DNA from: an uncultured Acidobacteriia bacterium
GTDB lineage: Bacteria; Acidobacteriota; Terriglobia; Bryobacterales; Bryobacteraceae
Assembly (NCBI GenBank): GCA_903909435.1
Contig: CAIVVT010000195.1
Location: forward strand, 62,001 to 126,000
Direction of reading: 5' to 3'
Length of the DNA: 64,000 nucleotides
Shown: positions 1 to 7,682 of the stretch, in pieces
How the letters are laid out: every line of letters starts with the position of its first letter
How positions within the stretch are numbered: the stretch's first letter is position 1
Notes under the pieces: model-generated
What the model was told of the DNA's origin: nothing
The model's input: only the letters and a program-made list of their open reading frames with translations
The model's database searches: none
Position numbers and translations under genes: made by a program

Positions 1-625
1 CGAAGTAAAAGGGCAGGGCTGCCGCACCGGTGTGCTTGATCAATGCTGCCGCCGTCCTATGCCAGTCCGGGTCATGGATTCCAGGATGGCGGAAATGCAG
101 GTGGGAAACCTCTCCCGCCGGGAAAATCAGCAGCATGCCTCCGTTTTGGAGCCATTCCAGAGCTTCCCGGAGACCGCGCCGATTGCTGCGCCTGGCGGCC
201 TCTCCACCGAATGGGTCAACCATGATCAGGTAAGGCCTGACCTCGGGCAACGCCCCAAGCATGTCGTTGGCCAGTACCCGAAAATCGGCTCTGTTCTGAG
301 CCAGCAGCCAGGTCGCCGCAATTGCTTCGGCCATCCCGAACGGGTGATTTGCTACTGCGACGACGGGTCCCTTTTTCGGTATGCGAGCCAGATCCTCCTG
401 CGAGATATCCACGCTGATTCTCAAGCGGTTGAGAACCTCTCCGACGAATTCTGAACCCGGCGCGCTTTCGCGCGTCTGAATATAGAACTGATCGAGGTGC
501 TCAAGCTTCAGCAGTTTGCTGAGCGCGCCGGTGACCGGTCCAAGCAGCGGTTTCTTCGTTATCCGCCGTAATGCACCCGTAAACAGTGGCGGCTCGCTCG
601 ACGGAGAGTGGTTCGGAACTGGCAT
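1..625 (-). CDS. PlsC-like lysophospholipid acyltransferase, 3' end outside window
   Basis: A continuous minus-strand frame runs off the left edge; 208 residues are visible. It carries an acyltransferase block I variant NHPFG (about residues 93-97) and a later FPAGEVS block (about 168-174), which fits the PlsC/LPLAT superfamily. The subgroup resembles the hemolysin-like acyltransferases often fused to a GNAT domain; that part would lie outside the window. The role would be acyl transfer to a lysolipid or ornithine-lipid type acceptor at the inner membrane. The canonical NHX4D aspartate is not in its usual place, since the motif reads NHPFGMAEA. The ATG at 625 was chosen; the frame stays open upstream to about 713, so a GTG at 646 is also possible. 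Confidence 0.72.
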   Translation of the reverse strand, partial: MPVPNHSPSSEPPLFTGALRRITKKPLLGPVTGALSKLLKLEHLDQFYIQTRESAPGSEFVGEVLNRLRISVDISQEDLARIPKKGPVVAVANHPFGMAEAIAATWLLAQNRADFRVLANDMLGALPEVRPYLIMVDPFGGEAARRSNRRGLREALEWLQNGGMLLIFPAGEVSHLHFRHPGIHDPDWHRTAAALIKHTGAAALPFYF

Positions 626-740
626 CTTCTCTATGGGATATCGCACCAAGCTTTCGATTGTATGAACGCCCTGTGACAGGCGCGTTCCGCTCGCCTGGAT
701 ACACGTTTTACCTTAACGTGCAGTGTATTAAGCTGACATC

Positions 741-1541
741 ATGAGGACTTCCATATCCGTTTTGAGTGTAGCTCTCCTGAGCCTTGGGTTGTGTGCCCAG
801 CCGCCCGCCGTCAAGGCTCCCGCGAAGGCCCCTGCAAAGGCTCCCGCCAAGGCCCCTGTGAAGGCCGCCGCGGCCGTCGCGAAGGCAGTGCCCGCAGTGC
901 CGAAGACACCCCGCCCGGATGGGCTGTATACGACGATCTCGACGTCCATGGGCGACATCACATTGAAGCTTTTCGACAAAGAATCTCCTGTGACGGTCAA
1001 GAACTTCGTCAACCTCGCCTTGGGGCGAAAGACCTGGACAGATCCCAAGACCGGTGCGCGCGTCAGTCGCCCGCTGTACAACGGTTTGATATTCCACCGT
1101 GTAATCGAGAATTTCATGATCCAGGGCGGCGATCCTACGGGCTCAGGCATGGGTGGCACCGACGTCATCAAGGACGAGTTCGATCCGTTGCTGAAGTTCG
1201 ACCAACCGGGCCGCCTAGCCATGGCCAACGCCGGCCCTGGCACGGGGAGTTGCCAGTTCTTCATCACAGAAGTCCCGACGCCGCACTTAAACGGGCATCA
1301 CACCATCTTTGGTCAGGCGGTGGAACATCAGGAACTGGTGAGCCAGATTACTCACGTCGCGAAAAACGGCGAGGGCAGGCCGAACACTCCGATGGTGATT
1401 AAGAAGGTTACTTTCGAGCGCTGGTTGGACGGTAAGGAAGCGCCTCTCTTCCCGCCGGCCACCCCAGCTAAAGCCGGTGCGGCGAAAGCCCCCGCGAAAG
1501 CGCCCGCTAAGGCTCCGGCCAGTGCGCCGGCGAAGAAGTAG
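741..1541 (+). CDS. secreted cyclophilin-type peptidyl-prolyl isomerase with Lys/Ala/Pro-rich tails
   Basis: The 266-residue protein has a signal peptide (about 1-19), then a KAPA-repeat segment (about 24-50), a cyclophilin core (about 60-230) and a second KAPA-rich tail (about 240-266). Core motifs include IFHRVIENFMIQGGDP (catalytic Arg about 120), GTGSCQFFIT and LNGHHTIFG. Cyclophilins catalyse cis-trans isomerisation of Xaa-Pro bonds, here presumably in the periplasm. The gene stands alone and faces a phosphohexomutase operon, with a strong stem-loop between them. The two basic low-complexity arms are unusual for this family and could bind nucleic acid, anionic polymers or the envelope; their function is unknown. 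Confidence 0.93.
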   Translation: MRTSISVLSVALLSLGLCAQPPAVKAPAKAPAKAPAKAPVKAAAAVAKAVPAVPKTPRPDGLYTTISTSMGDITLKLFDKESPVTVKNFVNLALGRKTWTDPKTGARVSRPLYNGLIFHRVIENFMIQGGDPTGSGMGGTDVIKDEFDPLLKFDQPGRLAMANAGPGTGSCQFFITEVPTPHLNGHHTIFGQAVEHQELVSQITHVAKNGEGRPNTPMVIKKVTFERWLDGKEAPLFPPATPAKAGAAKAPAKAPAKAPASAPAKK

Positions 1542-1562
1542 TTCGAGTTTCGCGGACATTCT

Positions 1563-1623
1563 GGGAGCGGTGTGGGGCGGCACCTCTTGTGAGGAGCAGG
1601 GTTGCCCGCCCCACAAGGCTCCC
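1563..1623. terminator. long stem-loop, probable bidirectional terminator
   Basis: An inner perfect 10-bp stem (TGTGGGGCGG at 1571-1580 with its complement at 1606-1615) is enclosed by a further 6-bp stem (GGGAGC 1563-1568 with GCTCCC 1618-1623). A small CCTC/GAGG hairpin sits in the loop. It lies exactly between the convergent cyclophilin and phosphohexomutase genes. There is no clear U-tract, so it may instead be a structured palindromic repeat. Confidence 0.55.
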
Positions 1624-1644
1624 CCTGCCGAATTGGTCAGGACG

Positions 1645-3006
1645 CTATCGCTGTTTGACGACCCGCTCTGCCCGCGAATAGATGTCTTCCAAACGTTCAG
1701 GCGAGCGAGCTTCGGCCGCCAGTCGCAGCACTGGCTCCGTGTTCGACGAACGCACGTGAAGCCACGCGTCTTGTCCAATCAACTTCAGCCCATCCGTCCG
1801 GTCGACGTCTGCGCCGCTGAACATCGTTTCCAGATCCTGCATGATCGGTCCCAGTCGGCCATGCTCGAATGTAAACTTGCCTAGACGCCGGTAATAAGGC
1901 GCGTGAGTTGCCGCCAGTTCGCTCAGTTTCTTGCCCGTTTCCGCCATCCGGTCGAGCAGGAATGCCATGCCCATATATGAGTCGCGGCAGTAGTGTACGG
2001 CCGGAAAAATAATTCCCCCGTTGGTTCCTTCTCCGCCGATTACCGCACCTGTCGCGCGCATCCTCTCCACAACGTTCGCCTCGCCTACGGGTGAGCGGTA
2101 AATCGGGCAGCCATGCCGGCTCGCCACCTCATCGATTACCGAGGAGGTAGTGAGATTCACTACCACCGGCCCCTTAGTGCGGTTCAATGCGCAATCCACG
2201 GCCATCGCCAGCACCTCGTCGTTATCGAGGATGAAACCGGTTTCGTCGCCTACAGCCAGACGGTCGCCATCGGGATCCTGCGCGAAGGCAATATCGGCGC
2301 CGCTTTCCTTCACCAGAGCCCGCAAATCGTCCAGTACCTCAGGCCTGGGTTCAGCCTCGCGGGGGAAGGGCTGCGTAGGATCCACTGAGATGGCGTGCAG
2401 TTCGCAGTTCAGAACGTCACGGAGAAAGTGGATGCTCATCAGTGACCCGGCGCCATTGACGCCGTCAAGCGCCACTTTGAAGTGGCGCTTGCGGATTCGC
2501 TCCACGTCCACGTGTTTCAGGACGCGCGCGATGTGCCGTTCCGGCGCCGTGTCGTAATCGACGGACACGGTGCTGATCTCGGCGTTCGTCGCGCGGCGGA
2601 AATCGCTTTGGTGGTACAGGTCGAGAAGTTCGCTGCGCTCATACTGATTGAAGAACAGGCCGTCGCGGTTGAACAGCTTCAGAGCGTTGTACTCCGGCGG
2701 ATTGTGCGACGCCGTGATTGCGATGCCGCCGCGAGCATGCGTCTCGGAGACGTAAATCTGAATTGTCGGTGTGGGAGCGATCCCGACCTTGACTACTTCG
2801 CAGCCGGCCGCCAGCAGACCGCACGTGACAGCATGTTCCAGCATCTCCCCGGTGGACCGCGTGTCGCGGCCAAGCACTACCCGGCCTTGACCGACGTAGG
2901 TCCCAAAAGCCTGGGCAAACGCACACGCGAGATTCGGGGTCAAAAAGTCGCCCACCACCCCTCGGATGCCGGATACGCCGATCTTGAGTTGATGCACGCG
3001 GCTCAT
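1645..3006 (-). CDS. phosphohexomutase (phosphoglucomutase/phosphomannomutase/GlmM superfamily)
   Basis: This 453-residue alpha-D-phosphohexomutase would interconvert sugar-1- and sugar-6-phosphates for envelope or nucleotide-sugar synthesis. All four loops are visible: phosphoserine loop TASHNP (Ser about 100), metal loop DPDGDR (about 244-249), sugar loop GGEGTNGG (about 324-331) and phosphate loop RSSNTEP (about 419-425). The sugar loop resembles GlmM-like archaeal-type enzymes more than the GEMSGH of bacterial PMM/PGM, so the substrate is open. The start at 3006 was chosen because its ATG overlaps the upstream stop (ATGA) and the sequence MSRVHQLKIG begins the family fold. It is the last gene of a three-gene operon and is partnered with a paralogue directly upstream. 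Confidence 0.93.
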   Translation of the reverse strand: MSRVHQLKIGVSGIRGVVGDFLTPNLACAFAQAFGTYVGQGRVVLGRDTRSTGEMLEHAVTCGLLAAGCEVVKVGIAPTPTIQIYVSETHARGGIAITASHNPPEYNALKLFNRDGLFFNQYERSELLDLYHQSDFRRATNAEISTVSVDYDTAPERHIARVLKHVDVERIRKRHFKVALDGVNGAGSLMSIHFLRDVLNCELHAISVDPTQPFPREAEPRPEVLDDLRALVKESGADIAFAQDPDGDRLAVGDETGFILDNDEVLAMAVDCALNRTKGPVVVNLTTSSVIDEVASRHGCPIYRSPVGEANVVERMRATGAVIGGEGTNGGIIFPAVHYCRDSYMGMAFLLDRMAETGKKLSELAATHAPYYRRLGKFTFEHGRLGPIMQDLETMFSGADVDRTDGLKLIGQDAWLHVRSSNTEPVLRLAAEARSPERLEDIYSRAERVVKQR

Positions 3007-4373
3007 GAACAGTAGCTCCTCACGATTTCCATCGTTTCGTCGAACAGCCGCCGGGGCTCGTCGCCCTGCTGTTCGCAAATGACGCGCACAATCGGTTCGG
3101 TCTGACTCACTCGCACATGCACCCAGCGATTGATCCAGTCCAGCCGCAAACCGTCCGTCGTGTTTCTTCTTGCGTCAGGATAGTACTGCTCCAGAGCAAA
3201 CAGCATTTCGGGGATCTTGTGCGTTTCTAGCGGCACTTCGCCTTTTAGGATCGAATAGCGAGGATAGCTGCCGAGCAACTGCGAAAGAGCCAGATTCTTG
3301 CGCTCCATGCGCTCTAGAATGGCCAACATCGCCGCGATGCCGTCATAGACAAACCGGAACTGGGGAATCATGATGGCGCCGGTACCCTCGCCCGCGATTG
3401 CGATCTGTTCTGGGCGGAACGCCTGTAATGCGTCGATGGTAGCCTGGCGGCCGACCGCGACGCGCTCCACATGTCCGCCATGGCGCGCAGCAACCTCTTC
3501 GAGCAACCCGGTGGTGGACACGTTGGCGATCACGATCTTGCCTGGCCCTCGCTCCAGGAACTCGTCGGCAAGCAGCACCATCACCATCTCTTCGCTGACC
3601 GCCTTGCCCGTTTCCGTTGCCAAAGCCACGCGGTCCGAGTCGATGTCGAAAAGAAAACCAGCATCCGCGCCCACATGCTTCATTAGCGGCGCGAGTTGCA
3701 GTTCCACCATTTTGCGGTTGGTGGCCGGCTCGTGAACGAACGACCGGCCTTCAGGCCTTTCGTTGAACAGCACGAAATTCAGCCCGAAGCGGTCGTGCAT
3801 GCGGCGCAGCAACAGCGCAGAGAGGCCGTTTGTGCAGTCCACCAGGATCTTGAACTTCTTCAGCCGGTCGAGTTGGAAGTTCTTTGCCAGATCGTCCAGG
3901 TACAAGTCGATCGCGGTGCGATCAACTCGGAGCTTCCCCACCGACAGGTGACCGGCGAAGGCGAACTTCTTCAAGTGGTAAATGTCGAGCAGTTCTCCGG
4001 CTTCTCCTGTGGCGAGATAGGAACCCTGCGGACCAAGAAATTTCAGCGCGTTCCACTCGGCGGCGTTGTGGCTGGCGCCGATGGAGATGCCGCCCGCGGC
4101 GTTCGTTCTACGGATGGTGTGTTGGATGACAGGCGTCGAAACAACGCCCAAGTCAATGACGTCGTGGCCGGTGGCCAGAAGACCCGCAACCACTCCTTCG
4201 CGCAGCATAATGCCGCTCGCCCGCGGGTCGCGCCCGACCACGATCTTGCCTGGCGCATCGAAAAACGTACCAAAGGCCGCGGCGAAATCGAGTACGTGCG
4301 AGGCGGTCAGACCCGGCCCGACGACGCCTCGCAATCCCACTTGCGAAATGCGCAGATTGCCTTCCTTTCCCAT
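3003..4373 (-). CDS. second phosphohexomutase paralogue
   Basis: The 456-residue protein belongs to the same superfamily as its downstream neighbour but is clearly divergent. The phosphoserine loop reads GASHNAAEWNA (Ser about 101), the metal loop DIDSDR (about 243-248, all three Asp kept), the sugar loop GEGTGA (about 328-333), and the phosphate loop has SQTEP. It therefore looks catalytically competent, but the proline of the usual SHNP is lost and the sugar loop differs from the partner. The stop overlaps the next start by ATGA, which implies translational coupling and perhaps a heteromeric or sequential role. The upstream CBM9-like gene ends only 5 bases away. Confidence 0.9.
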   Translation of the reverse strand: MGKEGNLRISQVGLRGVVGPGLTASHVLDFAAAFGTFFDAPGKIVVGRDPRASGIMLREGVVAGLLATGHDVIDLGVVSTPVIQHTIRRTNAAGGISIGASHNAAEWNALKFLGPQGSYLATGEAGELLDIYHLKKFAFAGHLSVGKLRVDRTAIDLYLDDLAKNFQLDRLKKFKILVDCTNGLSALLLRRMHDRFGLNFVLFNERPEGRSFVHEPATNRKMVELQLAPLMKHVGADAGFLFDIDSDRVALATETGKAVSEEMVMVLLADEFLERGPGKIVIANVSTTGLLEEVAARHGGHVERVAVGRQATIDALQAFRPEQIAIAGEGTGAIMIPQFRFVYDGIAAMLAILERMERKNLALSQLLGSYPRYSILKGEVPLETHKIPEMLFALEQYYPDARRNTTDGLRLDWINRWVHVRVSQTEPIVRVICEQQGDEPRRLFDETMEIVRSYCS

Positions 4374-4378
4374 GGCGA

Positions 4379-5068
4379 TTACTCCTGCAGCCGGAGCAGC
4401 CCAAAGGCCTCCGGAACGTGATAACTCGGCTCTCCTGTGGGCTTCCAGCAGAGAGACTTGCGGTTCGGTGGCGGCCCTTGAATCCGGTACAGGTTAAGGC
4501 GGTATTCGGTCCCAACCGCCGCCGGCTTATCCGTGAATGATTTGATCGGTATCTTGAATGCCGCGTACCAGATCTTCTTCGCCGTATCGATGCGTGCGGC
4601 GTGGTCAAACCCTGAGTTCCAGAGCCAGCCACCCTCGGGTTTGGGTTCCTTCCGGTCGATGTCGAGATCGACCCATTCGCCGTTCGGCGAGATTTCGAAT
4701 TCGCGGTACTGCCAGATCTTCTCGAAGTCGGCCCCTACGAACACTTCGGCGACGTCGTAGTCCCACATCAGGTTCGTCTCTTTCACAGTTTCCGGCGAAG
4801 GCTTCGTGTAAAGCTCCGCGTAAGGGCAGACGAAAAGGAAATAGAGCGCCTCGGATGACCATCGGGCGAAGACTTGGGTGCGGTGCCCCGGGACCAGTTC
4901 ATGCATTGAGCCGTGTTCGAACGAGACCGACGGCGCGTTGTGCCACAAACGGGACGACGGATCGGTGTTCAGCGCCAGATCGCGGGCCAGGCGCTTTGCA
5001 TAAATGGGTGCCGGTCCATCCGCTGCGCAGCAGAGGACGCAAAAAAAGAAAAGGGCCAGATACTTCAT
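4379..5068 (-). CDS. secreted carbohydrate-binding family 9-like protein
   Basis: The 229-residue protein has a short signal peptide (about 1-15, ending near CCAA; possible lipoprotein). The rest resembles the CBM9-like fold of sugar- or cellobiose-binding modules. Visible features are a WxxAPSVSF opening strand, FARWSSEALYFLFVCP, DVAEVFVG, REFEISPNGEWVDLDI and a closing RLNLYRIQG. No catalytic domain is attached, so it probably acts as a stand-alone envelope or periplasmic binding protein. It is first in an operon with two phosphohexomutases (5-base gap), which loosely suggests a link to sugar use or polysaccharide metabolism. Confidence 0.75.
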   Translation of the reverse strand: MKYLALFFFCVLCCAADGPAPIYAKRLARDLALNTDPSSRLWHNAPSVSFEHGSMHELVPGHRTQVFARWSSEALYFLFVCPYAELYTKPSPETVKETNLMWDYDVAEVFVGADFEKIWQYREFEISPNGEWVDLDIDRKEPKPEGGWLWNSGFDHAARIDTAKKIWYAAFKIPIKSFTDKPAAVGTEYRLNLYRIQGPPPNRKSLCWKPTGEPSYHVPEAFGLLRLQE

Positions 5069-5436
5069 CGCAGTTCCTATCTTATCCCCCGGCCATGCAG
5101 GGTTCGAGCGTGCCCGGCTATACTAGGGTTCCAGGCGCTTGCGTGTGCCTGGCCTGCAACAATGAGAACACCATCCGTTTTCACCGATCACAAGGACGAT
5201 CTCTAGCGTTCCGAGTTTCAGATGGGTCGGGAAGCCGGTCGGCTGGCCGTAACGCTCGACCTGCTGACGGACGCCCTCGTGATGGTGCTGCAACACGGCG
5301 TGTACTGCCAAAGCGCGAGACAACCCGGAAAGCCGGCAATGGACATTCAGATCGTGTCGCAACAGATCCAGCAGTCGAAAGAACTGGTGCAGTCCGTGAT
5401 GGACGAATTGCGCTCCAACCGCGATACCACCGCTCA
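5069..5436. other. 368-base gap between two minus-strand genes
   Basis: The gap lies between the TrmH-like gene and the CBM9-operon and should hold the promoter of the latter. No clear -35/-10 pair was picked. The only coding signal is the plus-strand ORF listed separately at 5222-5440. Confidence 0.4.
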
Positions 5437-5440
5437 TTAG
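5222..5440 (+). CDS. hypothetical small protein, 72 aa
   Basis: A short plus-strand ORF lies in an otherwise empty gap between two minus-strand genes and overlaps the end of the TrmH-like gene by 4 bases. Its third codon positions are mostly G or C, as in the real genes here. The C-terminal third is a plausible amphipathic helix (QIVSQQIQQSKELVQSVMDE). There is no convincing ribosome-binding site before the ATG, and an in-frame TAG lies just upstream, so it cannot be longer. I do not recognise a family. It may be a small regulator or adaptor, or chance. Confidence 0.38.
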   Translation: MGREAGRLAVTLDLLTDALVMVLQHGVYCQSARQPGKPAMDIQIVSQQIQQSKELVQSVMDELRSNRDTTAH

Positions 5441-6021
5441 CGGCTGGAATTCCCGTCCGACACGCCAGGGTCTTCTGGGCGCCCTTCCCGTCGGCGCCTG
5501 TATTTCCTCAGCAACTCGTACAGCACCACGCCGCCCGCCGTGGCGACGTTCAACGAGTACTTCACCCCGCGCATCGGTAATCGCACCTTCACGTCGCACG
5601 CTGGCAGCAGCGCATCACCGACCCCATCCACTTCATTGCCGAAGACCACGCATACCGGCCAGCGCGGTTCCCAGTCGAACAAGTCCAGCGCGTCGTCCAC
5701 CGTTTCCATGGCGGCGACTTGGTACCCGCGCGCGGCCATCATGCGGAGTGGCACCAGGGCATCGTAGTAGTGTTCCCAGGCCACGTTAGATTCCCCGCCC
5801 AACGCGGTCTTGGCTACGCCCGCCTGATCCGGTTTGGCCGTGATTCCGCAGAGGTACAAACGCTCGGCGCGCACGCCGTCTGCTGTGCGGAAGAACGCAC
5901 CTACGTTGTACATGCTCCGCACGTGGTCCAGCAAGACGCACACCGGTAGCACGCCTAACCCGGCGTAGGCATCGGCCAGCGCAGTCTCCTCAGAGGGCCG
6001 TCTTTCCACGTTCAACTCCAT
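5437..6021 (-). CDS. TrmH/SpoU family RNA 2'-O-ribose methyltransferase
   Basis: The 194-residue protein contains the three SPOUT motifs: NVGAFFRTADG, VFGNEVDGV and LPMRGVKYSLNVATAGGVVLYE. These form the trefoil-knot SAM site of 2'-O-methyltransferases acting on tRNA or rRNA. The protein is short and lacks the N-terminal RNA-binding domain of RlmB-type enzymes. That fits a TrmH/TrmL-like tRNA enzyme or an uncharacterised SpoU subgroup; the target cannot be read from the sequence. The ATG at 6021 was preferred because it follows a purine-rich GAGAGA tract, while 40 extra upstream codons look non-homologous. Confidence 0.87.
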   Translation of the reverse strand: MELNVERRPSEETALADAYAGLGVLPVCVLLDHVRSMYNVGAFFRTADGVRAERLYLCGITAKPDQAGVAKTALGGESNVAWEHYYDALVPLRMMAARGYQVAAMETVDDALDLFDWEPRWPVCVVFGNEVDGVGDALLPACDVKVRLPMRGVKYSLNVATAGGVVLYELLRKYRRRREGRPEDPGVSDGNSSR

Positions 6022-6062
6022 TTCTTCTCTCTCTTCGATGCGGGGCGGCGTTCCAGAGCTGC

Positions 6063-6106
6063 GCGGGCTCTCCTGAGCCCGCACGCCCGCTCCGAAAGTG
6101 CGGAGC
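6063..6106. repeat. two tandem hairpins in divergent intergenic region
   Basis: GCGGGCTC/GAGCCCGC forms an 8-bp stem with a 4-base loop (6063-6082). It is followed by GCTCCG/CGGAGC, a 6-bp stem with a 6-base loop (6089-6106). They lie between the divergent TrmH-like and hutH genes, so they are not at an obvious transcript end. The 10-mer GAGCCCGCGC recurs in this region (inverted) and at about 56111. Confidence 0.4.
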
Positions 6107-6185
6107 CCGATCGCCGTTCCGGAAGTGCCGTCCTTCAACACCCACTAACTCCTGAGCATACCGGCGGTCTACGATTGTTGGAGTA

Positions 6186-7682
6186 ATGCTCATTCTCACA
6201 GGCTCTACGTTGCAGCCCGAAGATGTCGCCCGCGTGGCGCGCCTCAATGAACCGGTTTCGGTCGCTGCGGATGCCGTCGTGCGCATGAATGCCTCTCGTG
6301 CAATTGTCGATCAGCTGGCCGAGGGCGAAGAACCCGTTTACGCTGTCAATACCGGTTTCGGGTTCCTCTCGAATACCCGGATTCCGGTAGGCGATCTAGC
6401 CCAATTGCAGCAGAATCTGCTGCGCTCGCACGCCTGCGGCATCGGCGACCCGCTGGACATCGAGATCGTCCGGGCGATGATGCTGATTCGGACCAACGTC
6501 CTTGCCAAAGGCTTCTCGGGCATCAGGCCTCTGATCGCGGAACGATTGTGCGACCTGCTGAATCGCGAAGTTACCCCGGTGGTGCCCTCGCGTGGCAGCG
6601 TTGGCGCGAGCGGCGACCTCGCCCCGTTGGCGCACACCGCGCTGGTGCTGACGGGCGAGGGTGAGGCCTGGTACCAGGGTCGGCAGATGGGCGGTGCCGA
6701 AGCTCTACAGGCCGCCGGGATCGAACCCGTCACGTTGCAGGCCAAGGAGGGCATTTCGCTCGTCAATGGCACACAAGCGATGCTGGCCATCGCAACACTG
6801 GCGCTGCTGGACCTAGAGGACCTGTGCGAGGCGGCGGATGCGGCTTGCGCCCTGTCACTCGATGCTCTGCGAGGCACGCCGCGTGCATTTGACCCGCGTG
6901 TCCACGATGTTCGCCCGCATCCCGGGCAGCAGGCGAGCGCCGCGCACTTGACAGCGCTGCTCGAAGGCAGCCAGATTCGCGACACCCACGCCACATGTCC
7001 TCGCGTCCAGGACGCCTACTCCCTGCGCTGCGCGCCGCAGGTGCACGGGGCAGTGCGTGACGCCGTCTCCGAGGCGCGCCGCGTATTCTCGATAGAACTA
7101 AACGCAGCCACCGACAACCCGCTCGTTTTCGAGGATGACATCATCTCCGGTGGCAATTTCCACGGCGAGCATCTAGCCTTTCAGTGCGATTTTCTGGCCG
7201 TGGCATTGACCGCCCTCGCCGGCATTAGCGAACGCCGCACCGACCGCCTGTTGAACCCGTCGTTCAATGAAGGATTGCCGCCTTTCCTCGCGACGCATCC
7301 CGGTTTAGAATGCGGTCACATGATGCTGCAGGTGACTGCCTCGGCTCTGCTTGCCGAGTGCCGTGTCCTTGCTACACCGGCCTCGCCCGGCTCGGTGCCC
7401 ACCAGCGGGAACAAGGAAGATTTTGTGAGCATGGGCATGACTGCGGCGCTCAAACTGAGGCAGTCCACGGACCATTTGCGGGCTATCCTCGCGATCGAGT
7501 GGATGTGCGCGACCCAGGCGTTAGCGTCGTTGCAGCCGTTGAAGACCGGCGTCCGACTGGAGCGCTGGCGTGAGGCCTTTGCCGCGGTCTGCCCGCCGCG
7601 CACGAGTGACCAGCCCTTTCACAAAGAGCTTCAGAGGGCCTGCGACTGGCTCAGATCGTGGCGTAGACTGCGAATCGCGTAG
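6186..7682 (+). CDS. hutH: histidine ammonia-lyase
   Basis: The 498-residue enzyme would deaminate L-histidine to urocanate, the first step of histidine degradation, in the cytoplasm. The MIO prosthetic group precursor Ala-Ser-Gly is at about 141-143 in GSVGASGDLAPLAH. The Tyr of YAVNTGFG (about 52) and the SRxxxxxSxEL-type region further on also fit. Length is normal for the family. No other hut gene is in the window, so an aromatic amino acid lyase or aminomutase role is not excluded. The 3' end overlaps the convergent GNAT gene by 32 bases. Confidence 0.9.
   Translation: MLILTGSTLQPEDVARVARLNEPVSVAADAVVRMNASRAIVDQLAEGEEPVYAVNTGFGFLSNTRIPVGDLAQLQQNLLRSHACGIGDPLDIEIVRAMMLIRTNVLAKGFSGIRPLIAERLCDLLNREVTPVVPSRGSVGASGDLAPLAHTALVLTGEGEAWYQGRQMGGAEALQAAGIEPVTLQAKEGISLVNGTQAMLAIATLALLDLEDLCEAADAACALSLDALRGTPRAFDPRVHDVRPHPGQQASAAHLTALLEGSQIRDTHATCPRVQDAYSLRCAPQVHGAVRDAVSEARRVFSIELNAATDNPLVFEDDIISGGNFHGEHLAFQCDFLAVALTALAGISERRTDRLLNPSFNEGLPPFLATHPGLECGHMMLQVTASALLAECRVLATPASPGSVPTSGNKEDFVSMGMTAALKLRQSTDHLRAILAIEWMCATQALASLQPLKTGVRLERWREAFAAVCPPRTSDQPFHKELQRACDWLRSWRRLRIA

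Noticed and set aside
4558-5580. 340-codon plus-strand ORF
   Set aside because: It spans the antisense of the CBM9-like gene and part of the TrmH-like gene and is Arg/Pro/Ser rich without a recognisable fold.
5123-5599. 158-codon minus-strand ORF
   Set aside because: It overlaps the TrmH-like gene in another frame and reads as low-information His/Arg-rich sequence.
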